Virus record (IMG/VR): IMGVR_UViG_3300043568_002425
Coordinates: 1-34,797 of that record
DNA from: a virus
Reading direction: 5' to 3' (one strand)
Length of the DNA stretch: 34,797 nucleotides
Shown here: one piece after another, positions 21,801 to 28,202 of the stretch
Layout of the letters: every line of letters starts with the position of its first letter
Numbering within the stretch: the first letter of the stretch is position 1
Notes under the pieces: model-generated
Database searches by the model: none
What the model saw: only the letters and a program-made list of their open reading frames with translations
Told to the model about the DNA's origin: nothing
Position numbers and translations under genes: made by a program

Positions 21801-23259
21801 TTTTCATCAGCAGGCCTGGCTGACCTTGTGTATTGGTTTTCAATGCCAGTTTGTTAGCATTTTTGCCTGTGGCACCTGGCTGCACATCGGGGCTTAGAGC
21901 CATGCTGAATCTGGGATCGTTGCGTTCTTTCTTGGTGGGAATATAGCCCGAGCTTTCGTTCTGCTGTTGTTTACGCCATCCTTCGGCCACAGCACCTGGT
22001 TCAAACAGTTCAGGATGCTGTTGCCCGTAGTTTCTCATGAGTTCGCCAGCTCTGGCATTGGCTTCGTTTTCGTATTTGCTGCCAGTAGCGCCTGCGTTGG
22101 GCGGCAAGTCTTGTTGTTCTTGTTGGTGGTAGTGTACCATCTCGTGTGCCACTGTGCGCAGGATATCCATCACATGACGGTTGGCCATGCTGACATTGAG
22201 TTTGTTGGAGGCAGGATCAAACTGTCCAAAGCTGTGATTGCGTTGGCTCCAGGCAGGGTCACGACGCAGTCGCAGTTGAGGCTGCTGCTGGATACCAAGT
22301 TCGCCCACACAAAAGCTCACAAAATCTTGCACAATGTCTGTGGTGCTGACAGAGTCTTGTTCCAGGAACATCTTGGTACTGGCGCTGACCCCGTCGGGAG
22401 TAGAAGCTTCACGCACACTTTCGCCACCTCCACCATCTCCGCCACCAGAGTCTCCGCCTAGTTCTGTGCCACCAAAGTTGTAGCCTGGAGTCCAGTAGCC
22501 ACCGTAGCCATATCGCACACGGCTGGACTTTTTCTTTCGTTTGCGTTCATTGAGGCTGAGTTCAGCATCACGTGCAGCACTGCGAGCATCAACCAAGCGT
22601 TTGATCAGGCCATTGTTGCGCAACAGTTTGAACACAATGTTGTCCACACCAAACTCACCTTCACGCTCTAGTCCTGCGGCTCGCATGGTCTTGATCTTGG
22701 TCATCATGCGAGCCAACTGTTCATGATCACTGCTGCTTAGAATGTTTTCAATACGAGTGCCTAGATCTTGGTACTTGCGTTGTACAGCAGAGTCGTTGAC
22801 ATCAGCTGATCTACGACGCGGCACACTGATCCACTGGTTGTTTCTTACACTGTAGATGCCCTGTGAGTGATGCGGTTGATCTGCGTCCTGCACATACAGT
22901 TCCACATCAGCAGCGCCTATGCGAATGTTGTGCAGGTTGTTGTATTGATATTTCTTGGCGTCAAACAGTTCACGATAAACATCAGCACTGGAACCCTGGG
23001 GCATGGCCACAACCAGGTGCAGATCAATGTCTGAGTGATTGGTGTAGCTGTAGGCAGCATTGGAACCTGAAATGGTGATGTCTTGCACAGACACATCGTT
23101 GAGTCCCAGGAATTCTTCAAAGTCAGCTGCTATTTCTAACAACTTGACACGCACTTCGGGACGCAACTGCTCACGAGAGTCCCAGAGTCGGGGATTCAAG
23201 TGGTCGTGAAATTTCACTGCGTCGTCAAGATTGTAGGCGTCTAGTTCTTCGATGTTCAT
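18856..23259 (-). CDS. Giant multi-enzyme protein, candidate packaged polyprotein
   Basis: 1467 aa from MNIEELDAYNLDD at 23259. Domains: about 30-130 nucleotidyltransferase (ITISGSNAAYSYTNHSDIDL: GS, DxD); 234-285 basic then glycine-rich linker; 310-420 zincin-like (AHEMVHYHQ, HEMVH at 372-376); 502-525 Tat-like signal (DRRGVLKAIGAG...VAQA); 540-715 M48-like metalloprotease (AHELGHIALEHG, HELGH at 620-624, third ligand in GELDADEFA); 775-1195 amidoligase-like (GMEFEMIVPGIEGG, VVEPDGSLI, GLEFVSPPLP, TGLHINVSV, YIEFRSPGGDW); 1252-1460 three C-terminal repeats. Linkers hold LNE (236-238), VAE (424-426), LRE (490-492), LSE (498-500) and LFE (758-760), mostly at domain edges. Each activity is inferred from motifs. 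No Shine-Dalgarno; AATAAATA lies 4 nt upstream. Confidence 0.85.
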   Translation of the reverse strand: MNIEELDAYNLDDAVKFHDHLNPRLWDSREQLRPEVRVKLLEIAADFEEFLGLNDVSVQDITISGSNAAYSYTNHSDIDLHLVVAMPQGSSADVYRELFDAKKYQYNNLHNIRIGAADVELYVQDADQPHHSQGIYSVRNNQWISVPRRRSADVNDSAVQRKYQDLGTRIENILSSSDHEQLARMMTKIKTMRAAGLEREGEFGVDNIVFKLLRNNGLIKRLVDARSAARDAELSLNERKRKKKSSRVRYGYGGYWTPGYNFGGTELGGDSGGGDGGGGESVREASTPDGVSASTKMFLEQDSVSTTDIVQDFVSFCVGELGIQQQPQLRLRRDPAWSQRNHSFGQFDPASNKLNVSMANRHVMDILRTVAHEMVHYHQQEQQDLPPNAGATGSKYENEANARAGELMRNYGQQHPELFEPGAVAEGWRKQQQNESSGYIPTKKERNDPRFSMALSPDVQPGATGKNANKLALKTNTQGQPGLLMKTVNLRESTKTNLSEIDRRGVLKAIGAGAVATAVPGVAQAGPFVDVAALGKSNPEQAQKVWTPRYQELTTRCQNIMRRLIAAAGPKWAPLLKGTTIRVVSSDNYAQASAISRMIAIDLSVFWDAPDAALAFTIAHELGHIALEHGAGTDDESADYKTQLRVAALYRQGELDADEFAVRICKTLGYNKAEVFKFIAQNEAELQMFDLLTQSPTSTHPSQKTRIDRARMNGFQLSRGGIEQMNVLKQHLAEHDTVHSDLIENLQQEFALFEEQDLFEINMSPTNLKKLAAQTGARAGMEFEMIVPGIEGGEDAEQEPDYDADENVMSIEDAAQFFFDGDFNGRRDIQRLRESMSEDYQTWLGDAWMEHFETYKTTIVFRFGKENWEEAQIAEIMGLDEAETEALETRGATPEDYMDAAEKVIADGLDPWLNDAQEDAQEEYYDEDHEDDWLASEGIRSMSDVSSQYNIMWPYWSSGSNEGAGIESVADEFREAIGRKVNWSDSYHGGKREPNTYVVEPDGSLIPSDSDDAGLEFVSPPLPIDEMISDLNKVKAWADQRGCYTSKAAKTGLHINVSVPGFDNDKLDYVKLALLLGDEYVLNQFGRLGNSYANSAMGIIKERIAQRPEDAAAMLQKMKTGLGELASKVVHSGTTSKFTSINTKDGYIEFRSPGGDWLGDNFDKIETTLMRFVVALDAAMDPAKYRDEYLKKLYTVLKPKDQNDTLSYFAKFAAGELPKAALKSFIKQAQLERKGKKSSGDSAYTAIPSSGNQKYEIQRTANNEIVGTFNADSDTDANAVARQWMADNGLQRVDFRLNRATGQERAEQRAGVSNYKIYQISDGRTVGTFYAADQAQADSEFTDWLMSPEAGGRDDFRYAPIDTPIQGLAASTPRPRSDIIDIEPDVEQNFVPGSTLDLQRQRQAAQQSAAGTFRGTWAIKDSQGNTLHTFGGIGNAQADANRVAAGWLARAGYQDGLEVAVVPVMEP
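18880..19506 (-). repeat. Three ~50-residue repeats at the C-terminus of the giant protein
   Basis: Residues about 1252-1297, 1312-1358 and 1412-1460 share Y/W-x-I-x(4-6)-G/E-x-x-V/L-x-T-F, then a DA/QADA helix ending in W and a glycine turn (KYEIQRTANNEIVGTF; NYKIYQISDGRTVGTF; TWAIKDSQGNTLHTF). Small alpha/beta repeat units, possibly for binding or packaging. Confidence 0.6.
21685..21759 (-). other. Internal Tat-like signal sequence in the giant protein
   Basis: Residues 501-525: IDRRGVLKAIGAGAV continuing to an AQA|G signal-peptidase-like end. It has twin arginines, a hydrophobic core and an AxA site, but lies 500 residues from the N-terminus. It follows LSE directly (498-500), so cleavage there would expose it as a new N-terminus in front of the M48-like metalloprotease. 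Confidence 0.6.
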
Positions 23260-23263
23260 AGTG

Positions 23264-23271
23264 TATTTATT
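23264..23271 (-). promoter_or_regulatory. Late-promoter-like AATAAATA box for the giant protein operon
   Basis: AATAAATA, one mismatch from TATAAATA, 4 nt before the ATG at 23259 and just downstream of an intrinsic terminator. That is where a new transcription unit should start. Confidence 0.5.
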
Positions 23272-23295
23272 GCGCACTGCCAAAGCCACCTGCGC

Positions 23296-23322
23296 AAAAA
23301 AGCCCCTTTCGGGGCCGTTTTA
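23296..23322 (-). terminator. Intrinsic terminator after the glycosyltransferase
   Basis: On the minus strand the stop TAA is followed by AAC, then GGCCCC-GAAA-GGGGCT and six T residues. It is a compact GC-rich stem with a tetraloop and U-tract; the A/T run on the other side could make it work both ways. Confidence 0.85.
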
Positions 23323-24204
23323 TTCAGCGTTGCTGCTGTTTGAGGCTATGACTTCGGCGTTGGATTCTGCTGCAAGCACCTCCGGTGCTATATTGTGCAA
23401 GGGCTGTGTGGGTGCTTGCTTGGCCAGCACCATGGCATGCAGGTCGTTGTACAGTTTGTCTTGCGTGGCCGCATCAAATGTGTAAGTGCCTGTGTGTCGC
23501 AACAGCACTCGCTTGTCCACCCAGACTTGTCCACCCAGATCACGCCAGTTTTCGCAGAATGTCCAGTCTTCCGAATAGTAGCGACCTTCACGTACCGCAG
23601 TGTCAAAGTAGGTTTTCATGTACTGATTCAAGCTAGGGTCAAGTCCAATGTCGTTGGCAAAGGGCTTGGTAGCAGGATGTGCGTTTAATTTTTCAAACAC
23701 ATCACGCTTGATCAACATAAAACCCGTGCCAGTTTTGGACACTTCAATCAAGTTGCTATTGGGGTCTTCGTCTACCCCCGGAATGCCATTCACGCACCAT
23801 TTGATAGGCAGGCTTTTCATTGGGTACAGGCCGCCGATGACATCTTTTTGTGCATCCATCATGACCAGTAAATGCCAGGGTTCCCAACCAATATCAGCGT
23901 CAATAAACATCAAGTGCGTTGAGCCTTCGGTGGCCAAAAACTTGGCAGTGAGTGTGTTACGTGCTCGACTGATCAAGCTCTCATTGGTCATGGTTTCTAC
24001 TGTCCACTCAATGCCCAATTGGCGTGCCATGTTGGCCCACTTGATGTAGCTCATGAATGTGCTTTCAGTCAGTTGTCCGCCATAGCAGGGCATGCACATG
24101 TGAACTCGTGTGGTACGCAAGTAATCCAAATTTACCTGGATATTTTGCTGAGTTGTTGCAGCAGGATCAGTTGGGGGTGTAGTAGTTGGTAAGGCGTCGG
24201 CCAT
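23320..24204 (-). CDS. Family 2-like (GT-A) glycosyltransferase
   Basis: 294 aa, start MADALPTTTPPTDPAATT with GGAG 7 nt upstream. After a Thr/Pro-rich tail (1-25), a GT-A core follows: VHMCMPCYGGQLTESTF, ESLISRARNTLTAKFL, STHLMFIDADIGWEP (the DAD metal motif), DVIGGLYPMKSLPIKW, TGTGFMLIKRDVF, EDWTFCENWRDLGGQVWVD (general-base region) and RHTGTYTF. It should add sugars to a glycan or protein target. A terminator directly follows the stop and a late-like box (GTAAATA) lies 26 nt upstream, so it looks like a single-gene late transcription unit. The C-terminal 35 residues are Ala/Asn/Ser-rich and probably disordered. Confidence 0.82.
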   Translation of the reverse strand: MADALPTTTPPTDPAATTQQNIQVNLDYLRTTRVHMCMPCYGGQLTESTFMSYIKWANMARQLGIEWTVETMTNESLISRARNTLTAKFLATEGSTHLMFIDADIGWEPWHLLVMMDAQKDVIGGLYPMKSLPIKWCVNGIPGVDEDPNSNLIEVSKTGTGFMLIKRDVFEKLNAHPATKPFANDIGLDPSLNQYMKTYFDTAVREGRYYSEDWTFCENWRDLGGQVWVDKRVLLRHTGTYTFDAATQDKLYNDLHAMVLAKQAPTQPLHNIAPEVLAAESNAEVIASNSSNAE

Positions 24205-24229
24205 TGGGTTCTCCGTAAAAGTATATAAC

Positions 24230-24235
24230 TATTTA
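24230..24235 (-). promoter_or_regulatory. Late-promoter-like TAAATA box for the glycosyltransferase
   Basis: GTAAATAG on the minus strand, 25 nt before the ATG at 24204, leaving a short leader that contains the GGAG ribosome site. Confidence 0.35.
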
Positions 24236-24254
24236 CAGAGTATAGCAGAGCTGA

Positions 24255-26552
24255 CTATTTTTTACGACCAGCGCAGTGAGCTTTTTGACTAAATCCTTTG
24301 GGATTGGCACAATTGATACTGCTCTTGTATTTTGCGCTCCACTTTTCTTCAATATAGTCAGAGTCTGCTTCTTGGTATGTTGCTGCCCAACCTTGATTTT
24401 CGTCAACTGGTTTGTCCTCTAGTGGTCCACCGGTTACCCAAGCATCACATGTTCTGCGGCTTGCACACTTGAACTTTAGGAACTTGCAATAGCCCAAGTC
24501 GCCAGCATCAATCACACCTTCGGCGTCTTCGGGACTATCACTATCAATACCTTGTGCAATACAGTCTAGAGTTTCTTGTCGTATGTCAAATGCTGCACAA
24601 TTACCGCACAAGCTGCTTTGTGCTTCTTCCATGCTGTCTAGATTCCACTCATCAACCTTTTTCATCCAGAACTTGGTGTTGGGCAAGTCTGGGTTGAGCG
24701 GACCGTAACCGTATTCGTTGATGGCTTTTTGTCTGTTCTTGAGATTGAGTGAGATATCCTGTGTAGCCGGAGGGCAGTCATTATCTTCTGTTATGTCCTC
24801 GTTCTTGGCTCGGCCAGCTTTCATGTTGGCCAACCAGTGTGCCAGTTGTCCTTTGCGTCCACCTTGCTTGGCAGTTTTGCGTAGACTGCTTACACTGGCC
24901 TTGGTGTTGATACCGTGACGCTTGGCATCACCTTTGTCTTGTGGGTTTTTACCATCAGCAAAGTTTTCCGCCACACCTTGCTTGCTTGCTTCGGCCAGGC
25001 CTTCTAGTTCGTGGGCAGGCCAACTGATATAGCTGTTGCCGTTGATGTCTCCGGCCTGCACCACAAACACACCCGGTGTATCATCATAGCCTTCATCTTG
25101 ACCAATTTCCCAACCTGCTGCTGCCAGTGTTTGTTCTACTCTGGGATCTTCGTCGCCATTGTACCACTGTGCTGCCAGCTGTTTAAGTGTGTCATCACTG
25201 AAGCCATCGTTGCCGTCATCGTCACCGCCGCCCATTGCAAATTCGTTTAGGCCTCGTTGTCGTCGGAGCTGTGCTGCTGCCCGATTGATTGAAGCCCACC
25301 GACCACCCATATGATGGGTCTGCCCGTGATTTGGTCCAGCAACTCCTAATTTTTTAGCAACTTGTTCAGGAGTCATACCTTTGGCCAGTAATGCCAAGGC
25401 CTCAGCATCTTCTTTTCGTGACGCATCAGTTGATCGTGCTTGAGCCGGACCAGCAGCGCCAACACCGACCGCACCAGCAGCCGCAGCGCCTAGGCCTCGT
25501 AAGAATCCTCTGCGGCTTAGATCTTCCTCTATGCCATGTTTTTTCATCAATCGACCAATTTGACTGTCTGGATTTGGTCGATTGCCAGATTTCAAAAACT
25601 GACGGATCATGCCCAACTCTTGTTGCTTGCGTTGCTCAGCGTTATCATCAGCAGGTTCGGCACTGGTGTCGTCACCGCTGTTGTTTGACTGTGGTTCGTA
25701 GTACCAGCCTCGGCCCGGATCATCGCTGCCAGTTCGTGCTGGGTTGTCAAACTTGAAATAAGCAATTGGTGTACGCCCCCAGTAGCCTTTGAACTCACCA
25801 GTGGCATCATCAAAGGCTTCACGATCAAAATGATCTGCTTCAAATTGGCCAAAGTAATCCGCACTGCGACGGTACCGCTCTGGCTTGGGATACTTGTAGG
25901 GATCATCGCCGATGTCGTCATCACCGCCTGACCCGGGAGCAAATTCTTTCAGCGATCTTTCATCTACTTCTTGTGTGCCAATGGCAGTATCCAGCATTTT
26001 GACCACAACAGCAGCCAGTTTGGGGTTGCGTTGTGTTTTGGGGTACAAGCTCATGACCAAGGCTGTTTTGCGGCGATCTGTGAGTGTGGGCCAGGCAGAG
26101 CGTATTTCTGTGGCACTGGTCATGCCTGGACCAAACTCCACTGTGGGCAAGTACACCATGTAGGCATGCTGAGTCATTGGTGCCAGTTGATCACTGATGG
26201 GCTGCAGATATGCAGGTGCGCCATCACGTTTGACCCCTCCTGCTTGCGGTAGTTTGTTGGCATCTTTTTCACTGCGAACAAAGATCAACTGTGTGGTAGC
26301 AGGATTGTAACTCTTGGTAATCTCTTCAGCACGAAATGGACTTTTGACTTGATAAAAGTTGCCCGGGGCGACTCCTGCCAGTTGTGCTAGTTTTTCTTTG
26401 AGTGCAAAAGGGAATGGACGAGTTGATGTGTCGTTGGTAGCAGCTACTTTGACATCAGCGCCAGGAAAAGCCTGAACAGCAGATTGATAAAGTGCTAGAT
26501 GGCCTGCGTGAAAAGGGTGAAATCCGCCAGGCATGATGACTAATTGTTTCAT
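24255..26552 (-). CDS. Multidomain protein with N-terminal nucleotidylyltransferase, candidate packaged polyprotein
   Basis: 765 aa, start MKQLVIMPGGFHPFHAGH. Residues 1-190: HxGH-type nucleotidylyltransferase (GGFHPFHAGHLALY; a TSATEIR motif at 145-151 matches the family's second motif). After LKE (201-203) comes an acidic domain with WGRTPIAYFKFDN. Residues 346-372 form a Tat-like signal (SRRGFLRGLGAAAAG...AQA) just after IEE (341-343), leading to a helix-turn-helix-like part (LLAKGMTPEQVAKKLGV). LNE (435-437) starts a DDD-rich domain; LAE/SKQGVAE (519-529) leads to a basic segment. Residues 645-705 have a cysteine cluster (CGNCAAFD, YCKFLKFKC, RRTC) that may bind metal. The tail has INCANPKGFSQKAHC. 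Function of the whole is unknown; looks like a precursor with several cut sites. Confidence 0.8.
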   Translation of the reverse strand: MKQLVIMPGGFHPFHAGHLALYQSAVQAFPGADVKVAATNDTSTRPFPFALKEKLAQLAGVAPGNFYQVKSPFRAEEITKSYNPATTQLIFVRSEKDANKLPQAGGVKRDGAPAYLQPISDQLAPMTQHAYMVYLPTVEFGPGMTSATEIRSAWPTLTDRRKTALVMSLYPKTQRNPKLAAVVVKMLDTAIGTQEVDERSLKEFAPGSGGDDDIGDDPYKYPKPERYRRSADYFGQFEADHFDREAFDDATGEFKGYWGRTPIAYFKFDNPARTGSDDPGRGWYYEPQSNNSGDDTSAEPADDNAEQRKQQELGMIRQFLKSGNRPNPDSQIGRLMKKHGIEEDLSRRGFLRGLGAAAAGAVGVGAAGPAQARSTDASRKEDAEALALLAKGMTPEQVAKKLGVAGPNHGQTHHMGGRWASINRAAAQLRRQRGLNEFAMGGGDDDGNDGFSDDTLKQLAAQWYNGDEDPRVEQTLAAAGWEIGQDEGYDDTPGVFVVQAGDINGNSYISWPAHELEGLAEASKQGVAENFADGKNPQDKGDAKRHGINTKASVSSLRKTAKQGGRKGQLAHWLANMKAGRAKNEDITEDNDCPPATQDISLNLKNRQKAINEYGYGPLNPDLPNTKFWMKKVDEWNLDSMEEAQSSLCGNCAAFDIRQETLDCIAQGIDSDSPEDAEGVIDAGDLGYCKFLKFKCASRRTCDAWVTGGPLEDKPVDENQGWAATYQEADSDYIEEKWSAKYKSSINCANPKGFSQKAHCAGRKK
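24967..24987 (-). repeat. Copy 2 of the SKQGVAE linker
   Basis: Encodes SKQGVAE in the 765-aa protein; partner of 17774-17794. The two DNA copies differ mostly at silent third positions. Confidence 0.6.
25437..25520 (-). other. Internal Tat-like signal sequence in the 765-aa protein
   Basis: Residues 345-372: LSRRGFLRGLGAAAAG, continuing with an Ala/Gly/Val core to GPAQA|R. It fits the S-R-R-x-F-L-K/R Tat consensus closely, but is internal, two residues after IEE. Same arrangement as in the 1467-aa protein. Confidence 0.65.
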
Positions 26553-26558
26553 ACCAGG

Positions 26559-26564
26559 TATTTA
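26559..26564 (-). promoter_or_regulatory. Late-promoter-like TAAATA box for the 765-aa protein
   Basis: GCTAAATA on the minus strand, 6 nt before the ATG at 26552, in the short gap after the preceding stop. No Shine-Dalgarno is present. Confidence 0.45.
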
Positions 26565-26567
26565 GCC

Positions 26568-27002
26568 CTACATGTGTTCCAGCAACCAGAGATAAACAGG
26601 AGTGGTAAACTTTAGACTCAGGGTGCCGTTGCAGCCCATGCTGCCAAAAAACTTGCTTTGTGTTGTGTTGCCTGAACCGTTAAAATCGTGGGTGTAAATG
26701 GCCAGATCCTGAACCGTTTGATTGATATCAATTTCTTCAAATTTAAATGAGCCAACATTGATCACAGCGTCTTGTGTGATGTTGCCATCAGCATCTACTG
26801 TGGTATGCTCGGTTTTTTTGTGCTTGAGTACAACACGCAGTACGTGTTCGGCATTGTTTTCGTCAATATCATGTGATACATTAACTGTGTCAGCAAGATG
26901 TTCGGTGTTGAAAATTTGTTGTTGATCTAGCCAAACTTCCACACCTAGTGGACAAGCCTGATCCGAAGGAGAGATCTCAAATGAAATTCTAGAAGTGTCC
27001 AT
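26568..27002 (-). CDS. Conserved beta-rich phage protein, 144 aa
   Basis: Starts MDTSRISFEISPSDQACPLGV immediately after the previous gene's stop. The sequence is strand-rich: VEVWLDQQQIFNTEHL, VSHDIDENNAEHVLRVVLKHKK, DAVINVGSFKFEEIDINQTV, FFGSMGCNGTLSLKFTTPVYLWLLEHM. It resembles a jelly-roll or immunoglobulin-like virion domain, such as a carbohydrate-binding or fibre-associated module. No signal peptide. No named family is recognised. No Shine-Dalgarno is evident; probably translated by coupling. Confidence 0.6.
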   Translation of the reverse strand: MDTSRISFEISPSDQACPLGVEVWLDQQQIFNTEHLADTVNVSHDIDENNAEHVLRVVLKHKKTEHTTVDADGNITQDAVINVGSFKFEEIDINQTVQDLAIYTHDFNGSGNTTQSKFFGSMGCNGTLSLKFTTPVYLWLLEHM

Positions 27003-27003
27003 T

Positions 27004-27366
27004 TCAGTAGGTTGCAGTCACTGTGTTGATGGTGCCGGATTCAAATGCCTCAATCCTGGCCCGCAGCCAAGTGAAATTGCCCACAACAGATTCAGACAGC
27101 GTTTGTGTGATCACACTGCTGGCGTCGCCGTAGGTCAGTGTGACAAACCAAGCAGCCGAATCAGGATCTGTGTCTAGTGTGGCTTCTATTATAATTTCGC
27201 CCTGAAATCCAGTAACACTAAATCCAATGGTTTGTACACCGCCGCGACCACGATAGTAGTCAGCAGCTTTGACTGCGTCACTGAACCAGTCCTGACTGGA
27301 CCCGTCGTAGTTGCCTGACGGAGTTCCGTGAATCACAGCAGTCAGCAGTGTTTCAGTGGTGATCAT
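27004..27366 (-). CDS. Conserved beta-rich phage protein, 120 aa
   Basis: Starts MITTETLLTAVIHGTPSGNYDG, the ATG overlapping the stop of the 55-aa gene (ATGA). Beta strands dominate: GGVQTIGFSVTGFQGEIIIEATLD, AAWFVTLTYGDAS, GNFTWLRARIEAFESGTINTVTATY. A YDGSSQDWFSDAVKAADYYRGRG segment comes first. The FSVTGF..EI.IEATLD...ADWF.. pattern looks like a galactose-binding-like or tail-associated module, so a structural role is likely. No catalytic motif. Confidence 0.6.
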   Translation of the reverse strand: MITTETLLTAVIHGTPSGNYDGSSQDWFSDAVKAADYYRGRGGVQTIGFSVTGFQGEIIIEATLDTDPDSAAWFVTLTYGDASSVITQTLSESVVGNFTWLRARIEAFESGTINTVTATY

Positions 27367-27530
27367 GCTGGTCCAATTTCCACCACAATACTGCTGCCCA
27401 CCAGTTCCTGGGCCACTTGTTCCAGTGCTTGTTGAATGTCGGCACTGACAATTGCTGCAGATTCAGATTCTGAGTCTTTTGCAATTTTACTGAATTTTAT
27501 TACCAGAACGTGTTCGATGATTTTTGCCAT
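27363..27530 (-). CDS. Small conserved protein, 55 aa
   Basis: A short gene from MAKIIEHVLVIKFSKIAKDS at 27530 to a TGA overlapping the next start. It has a beta strand then a Ser/Glu-rich stretch (DSESESAAIVS) and a helix (ADIQQALEQVAQELVGSSIVV). The frame is supported by tight fit between neighbours and codon-like composition. No function can be assigned. A TAAATA box ends 8 nt before its ATG. Confidence 0.55.
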   Translation of the reverse strand: MAKIIEHVLVIKFSKIAKDSESESAAIVSADIQQALEQVAQELVGSSIVVEIGPA

Positions 27531-27536
27531 AGTGTA

Positions 27537-28202
27537 TTATTTAGTCACAGTGATGGGTACGGTCTTTCTTACCAGCCCGGGCATGAACATGGTCAGCATG
27601 GTAACGTCTGCTTCCGTGTGATGATCCACAAACTGCCAACGCTGCATGTAGAATGCAGGCTGTGCCAAACGATGCCGAAAAGAGTCAGTGAGTCTGAAAT
27701 AGTTGCCACGACTGTGAAAAAAATCACGCAGGCGAGCAGCCGCCGGTTGATCCAGACGTTGTTCCCGAAAGTAGCTGCGCCATGCCCAGTCACTTTGTTT
27801 CAACTGTATCTGATTGTGTGGACGACTGACCACAGCAGTGGAAATTAGCTGATTGTCTAGGCCCGGAAACTTGGCCAAGCGCAACAGCCAGGCATGATCG
27901 TTGCTGTAAATAGCCTGTGATTCCCACTGGCACACACGCCTAAACGGTTCCGCAGCTGACTGTAATTCAGCAGCTAGTTCCAGACAGGCCAGTTCAGCGG
28001 CAACCAGTTCTTGTTGGTCTACAAACATATTTCCTCGGCTGATATATCCCACAACTCTGGAGTTTTTCCAGCGTATGTTGGTCAGGATCCGTTCAGGATC
28101 TAGCTTGCGCATCTGTGCTGAGTACAGCATGCCAAAGCTGAGACAGTACTGATACTGGCCAAAATACAACTGTGAAGTGGCAACGTTTCTTGTGGCTGTC
28201 AT
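27537..28202 (-). CDS. Conserved phage protein of unknown function, 221 aa
   Basis: Starts MTATRNVATSQLYFGQYQYC, the ATG overlapping the ClpA-like stop (ATGA). The protein is rich in Arg, Gln and aromatics (ERILTNIRWKNSRVVGYISRG; QSDWAWRSYFREQRLDQPAA; FHSRGNYFRLTDSFRHRLAQ), and appears to be a compact alpha/beta fold without membrane segments. No nuclease or transferase motif can be named. Coupling to the chaperone gene suggests expression at the same time, not necessarily shared function. Confidence 0.62.
   Translation of the reverse strand: MTATRNVATSQLYFGQYQYCLSFGMLYSAQMRKLDPERILTNIRWKNSRVVGYISRGNMFVDQQELVAAELACLELAAELQSAAEPFRRVCQWESQAIYSNDHAWLLRLAKFPGLDNQLISTAVVSRPHNQIQLKQSDWAWRSYFREQRLDQPAAARLRDFFHSRGNYFRLTDSFRHRLAQPAFYMQRWQFVDHHTEADVTMLTMFMPGLVRKTVPITVTK
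27538..27543 (-). promoter_or_regulatory. Late-promoter-like TAAATA box for the 55-aa protein
   Basis: GACTAAATA on the minus strand overlapping the stop codon of the upstream gene, with 7 nt to the ATG at 27530. No Shine-Dalgarno is present. Confidence 0.4.

Noticed and set aside
22412-22540. Glycine-rich stretch in the giant protein as a collagen-like or phase-variable repeat
   Set aside because: It is a short irregular Gly/Asp linker between domains, not a regular GXX or tandem DNA repeat.
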